Shown here: in pieces, positions 62,111 to 64,000 of the stretch
How the letters are laid out: every line of letters begins with the position of its first letter
Position numbering within the stretch: the first letter of the stretch is position 1
DNA from: Streptomyces cyaneochromogenes
GTDB taxonomy: Bacteria > Actinomycetota > Actinomycetes > Streptomycetales > Streptomycetaceae
Assembly (NCBI RefSeq): GCF_003963535.1
Contig: NZ_CP034539.1
Span: 10,478,001-10,542,000 of the forward strand
Reading direction: 5' to 3'
DNA: 64,000 bases
Program-made: the position numbers and the translations under genes
The notes under the pieces: model-generated
Seen by the model: the letters and a program-made list of their open reading frames with translations, nothing else
Told to the model about the DNA's origin: nothing
Database searches by the model: none

Positions 62111-62968
62111 TCAGTGTGCCGGTCTTCGTAGGTGCCTGTCGAAGAAGGCTGCTGCGGCTGCGGCCACTCGGTCTCGTGTTGGGGTGTCCTGCGTATCGTC
62201 GTTGACGAAGGTGTAGTGGCCGGTGTCTGCGCCGGCCGAGTAGCCCGTCGCCGTCGGGATGGCAGCGCTGTAGCGATGGGCGTTTGTCGCCGGTGGGGCT
62301 GTGGCGTCCGCGTCCGCCCACCACACGGCGACGGGCTGCTTGATTGCCGAAAGGCTTGCCTCGTCGAGCAGCGGGCCGAGAGAGGGTGCGAGCAGGAAGG
62401 CGGCGTCGATGCGGGAATCAGTGTGGTCGGCGGCCGACTCGGTCACCCATGCCTGGAGCTGCTCGGGCGGGATCCGCTCGCGCAACTCGGCGTCCAGGCC
62501 CGGGTACTCGGGCGTCGGTGGGGCCTCGATCTCGCCGCTGAGCAGTGCCGCGTACGCGTCGTCGGCAACGCGGGCTCCGAGCAGTGCGGCAGCCGTGTAG
62601 CCGCCGATTGAGAATCCTCCCGCACCCACCCGTCCTTGCGTCATAGTTGCAGAGATGTGATCCAGAGCGAAGGACAGGTCCCGCGGCCTGTCCCACCAAG
62701 CGGCGAATGCCTCGGCGTGGTAGCCGTCGACGTAGTTGTGGCCGTGGTGGTCGATGCCTGCGGCCAAGATGCCAGCCTCGGCCAGCGCCCCTGCGAGCCA
62801 GGCTAGGTCGACGGCGGCTCCACCGGTGCCATGCGAGAGCAGCACCAGCGGTGTTCTGTCGGTCAGTTTGGCCGGTCGCCACAGGTGGACACGGACGGGA
62901 CGAGCGGCGTTGCCGCTCCAGGCCCGTCGGGCGGAATCCGTCAGTTCAAGGACTTCCGTAGCCTCCAT
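62111..62968 (-). CDS. alpha/beta hydrolase (dienelactone hydrolase-like), intact copy
   Basis: A 285-residue hydrolase. LVLLSHGTGGAAVDLAWLAG is the oxyanion region, IDHHGHNYVDGYHAEAFAAW and WWDRPRDLSFALDHISA follow, GAGGFSIGGYTAAALLGARV holds the nucleophile Ser, VWWADADATAPPATNAHRYS the acid, and GADTGHYTFVNDD the His. The layout fits platelet-activating-factor-acetylhydrolase or dienelactone-hydrolase-like esterases. It is the functional duplicate of the frameshifted gene at 42547. Confidence 0.9.
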   Translation of the reverse strand: MEATEVLELTDSARRAWSGNAARPVRVHLWRPAKLTDRTPLVLLSHGTGGAAVDLAWLAGALAEAGILAAGIDHHGHNYVDGYHAEAFAAWWDRPRDLSFALDHISATMTQGRVGAGGFSIGGYTAAALLGARVADDAYAALLSGEIEAPPTPEYPGLDAELRERIPPEQLQAWVTESAADHTDSRIDAAFLLAPSLGPLLDEASLSAIKQPVAVWWADADATAPPATNAHRYSAAIPTATGYSAGADTGHYTFVNDDTQDTPTRDRVAAAAAAFFDRHLRRPAH

Positions 62969-63271
62969 GAGCGCCGATCTTACGCAGACACGCCGTGATC
63001 GGACGTCGATCCTGATTCACCGACGCGACCACCGTCGCGGACAATGGGGCTGGGGTTCCTCGAGCGCATGAAGGGGGGACACCCCCACGGCGAGGCCCCT
63101 GGCTGAGCGTGTGACCTTGGTCGAGCGCGTGTTCACCTGCGACTTTGTCATCCTGCAGCCCAACGAGACGCTCACAATGCAGGTTGAAAACAGCTCACTG
63201 AGCCCTTCCATGAGAGAGACGCATGCCCTGCACGGCTGTGACCAGCCACAACACAGGGTCGATGGGAAAGC
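62969..63271. other. duplicated 5' flank and intergenic DNA
   Basis: 62993-63028 and about 63165-63200 match the flank of the other hydrolase copy (43426-43510); the DNA between them is extra here. No gene seen. Confidence 0.5.
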
Positions 63272-63703
63272 GTGAGGCGAGTGAGAGCGTTCTGCGGCAT
63301 CGACTGGGCCAGCGACCACCACGACATAGCCGTCGTCGACGCAACGGGTTCGCTGCTGGCTCGCGCTCGCATAGGGCTCGACCAGCTGCTTCAGATACTC
63401 GCCGAGTACGACGATAGTCCGCAGAATCCCATCCCGGTGGCCATTGAGACCTCCCGCGGTCTTCTGGTCGCCTGCCTGCGGGCGACGGGCCGCCCCGTCT
63501 ACGCCATCAATCCGATGGCCGCCGCCCGGTATCGGGACCGTCACACGGTCTCCCGGAAGAAGTCCGATCACTTGGACGCAATGGTGCTGGCGAACATTCT
63601 CCGCACCGATGCAGCCGCTCATCGCATGCTTCCCGCCGACTCGGAAGTGGCCCAGGCCGTCGCGGTTCTTGCCCGTGCCCAGCAGGACGCCGTCTGGGAT
63701 CGA
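63272..63703 (+). pseudogene. IS110-family transposase N-terminal part
   Basis: The frame from GTG 63272 gives the DEDD domain: AFCGIDWASDHHDIAVVDAT (first D), NPIPVAIETSRGLLVACLRA (E), VYAINPMAAARYRDRHTVSR and KKSDHLDAMVLANILRTDAA (D, D), ending at VAVLARAQQDAVWDRT. After about 63703 the sequence is unrelated, so the C-terminal domain is lost. Confidence 0.8.
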
Positions 63704-63816
63704 ACCCATGGCTTCGTAACTGACTTGCGGGTTCTGGCACAGATCTTGGGGAGCGGTCGCGGAGCGTCGCATCGGTGTTCGATCTTCGGATCGGTGATTT
63801 CCTGCGCTCGAGGTCG

Positions 63817-64000
63817 ATGGCCCGTGACATCATCAGGCCGGTGAGCGGACGCGTTGTACGAACCCAGGCCGAGCGCCTCAGCGGATACCGCCGCGTCCTT
63901 GAGGCAAGGAGTCCGGACGTGACCGCTGAGCGTCTGCGCTCGCTTGCGGTCGACGAGATTCGATCGGTTCGGCTGTGGACGGCGCGCAGTCCTCTGGCAC
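63817..64000 (+). CDS. partial open frame at the right edge
   Basis: ATG 63817 opens MARDIIRPVSGRVVRTQAER, LSGYRRVLEARSPDVTAERL and runs off the window. Composition looks coding, but no family is recognisable from 61 residues. Confidence 0.4.
   Translation, partial: MARDIIRPVSGRVVRTQAERLSGYRRVLEARSPDVTAERLRSLAVDEIRSVRLWTARSPLA

Noticed and set aside
1..64000. CRISPR array, tRNA, rRNA or attachment site next to a tRNA
   Set aside because: No regularly spaced short repeats, no cloverleaf with CCA-like end and no conserved rRNA segment seen by eye; a covariance-model scan would be decisive.

Overview
The DNA is GC-rich, with strong G/C third-position bias and many families typical of Streptomyces (DUF6415 and radical SAM mini-gene cluster, CGNR regulators, STAND/TPR ATPases, DUF4328, secreted DUF5707-like protein). 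It looks like an accessory, probably chromosome-arm or plasmid, region of a Streptomyces or close actinomycete. Insertion sequences or their remains (IS630, IS110, IS4, IS3, several IS5 types, IS701-like, IS481) make up a large share, and many other genes carry frameshifts, stops or truncations. I see no rRNA, tRNA, CRISPR array or conserved housekeeping block. Whether all the frameshifts are real or some are sequencing errors cannot be settled from the sequence alone.

Layout. 0-5 kb: two alpha/beta hydrolases, an ArsR-like regulator, a frameshifted IS630 and a truncated IS110. 5-11 kb: a secreted vanadium haloperoxidase-type PAP2 enzyme between inverted 153-bp repeats, then an IS630 unit whose outer inverted repeats also enclose an SDR reductase and a LysR regulator. 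10.8-13.7 kb: TetR/SDR divergent pair with two operators, an IS3 fragment and a complete IS5. 13.7-17 kb: a broken STAND ATPase, a small membrane protein and an intact STAND/TPR ATPase that share a Gly/Ala/Asn peptide motif. 17-22.5 kb: a decayed methyltransferase, an XRE regulator cut by an IS630 fragment, and a decayed DUF6415/small Cys-protein/radical SAM cluster split by an IS5. 22.5-26.5 kb: small secreted and membrane proteins, a decarboxylase-type amidohydrolase with a divergent TetR. 26.6-31.5 kb: nested IS5 and IS701-like elements, one carrying a NUDIX hydrolase. 31.5-40 kb: MerR plus oxidoreductase, TetR plus SDR with three phased operators, a secreted DUF5707-like gene, and a quinone oxidoreductase between perfect 98-bp direct repeats. 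40-50 kb: IS481, GNAT, IS5, a broken alpha/beta hydrolase, DUF4328, a decayed AAA ATPase, a membrane protein, a SMI1/KNR4-like gene and a decayed NucA/NucB nuclease. 50-58 kb: FMN reductase-MFS-MerR operon, IS5, RacP-like and DUF6192-like genes, an IS701-GGDEF chimera, LysE and metallophosphoesterase. 58-64 kb: two CGNR regulators (one divergent from an MFS exporter), a DNA ligase remnant, a second intact copy of the 42-kb hydrolase and an IS110 fragment.

Functional theme. Apart from transposition, most intact genes form small detoxification or export modules: a reductase, hydrolase or exporter next to, and usually divergent from, its own one-component regulator, often with a visible palindromic operator between them. 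Several modules sit between repeats or IS ends, which suggests capture and spread by mobile elements. The most distinctive possible biological system is the STAND ATPase with its neighbouring two-helix membrane protein, whose shared motif resembles the architecture of NLR/effector pairs that signal through short amyloid-type motifs.
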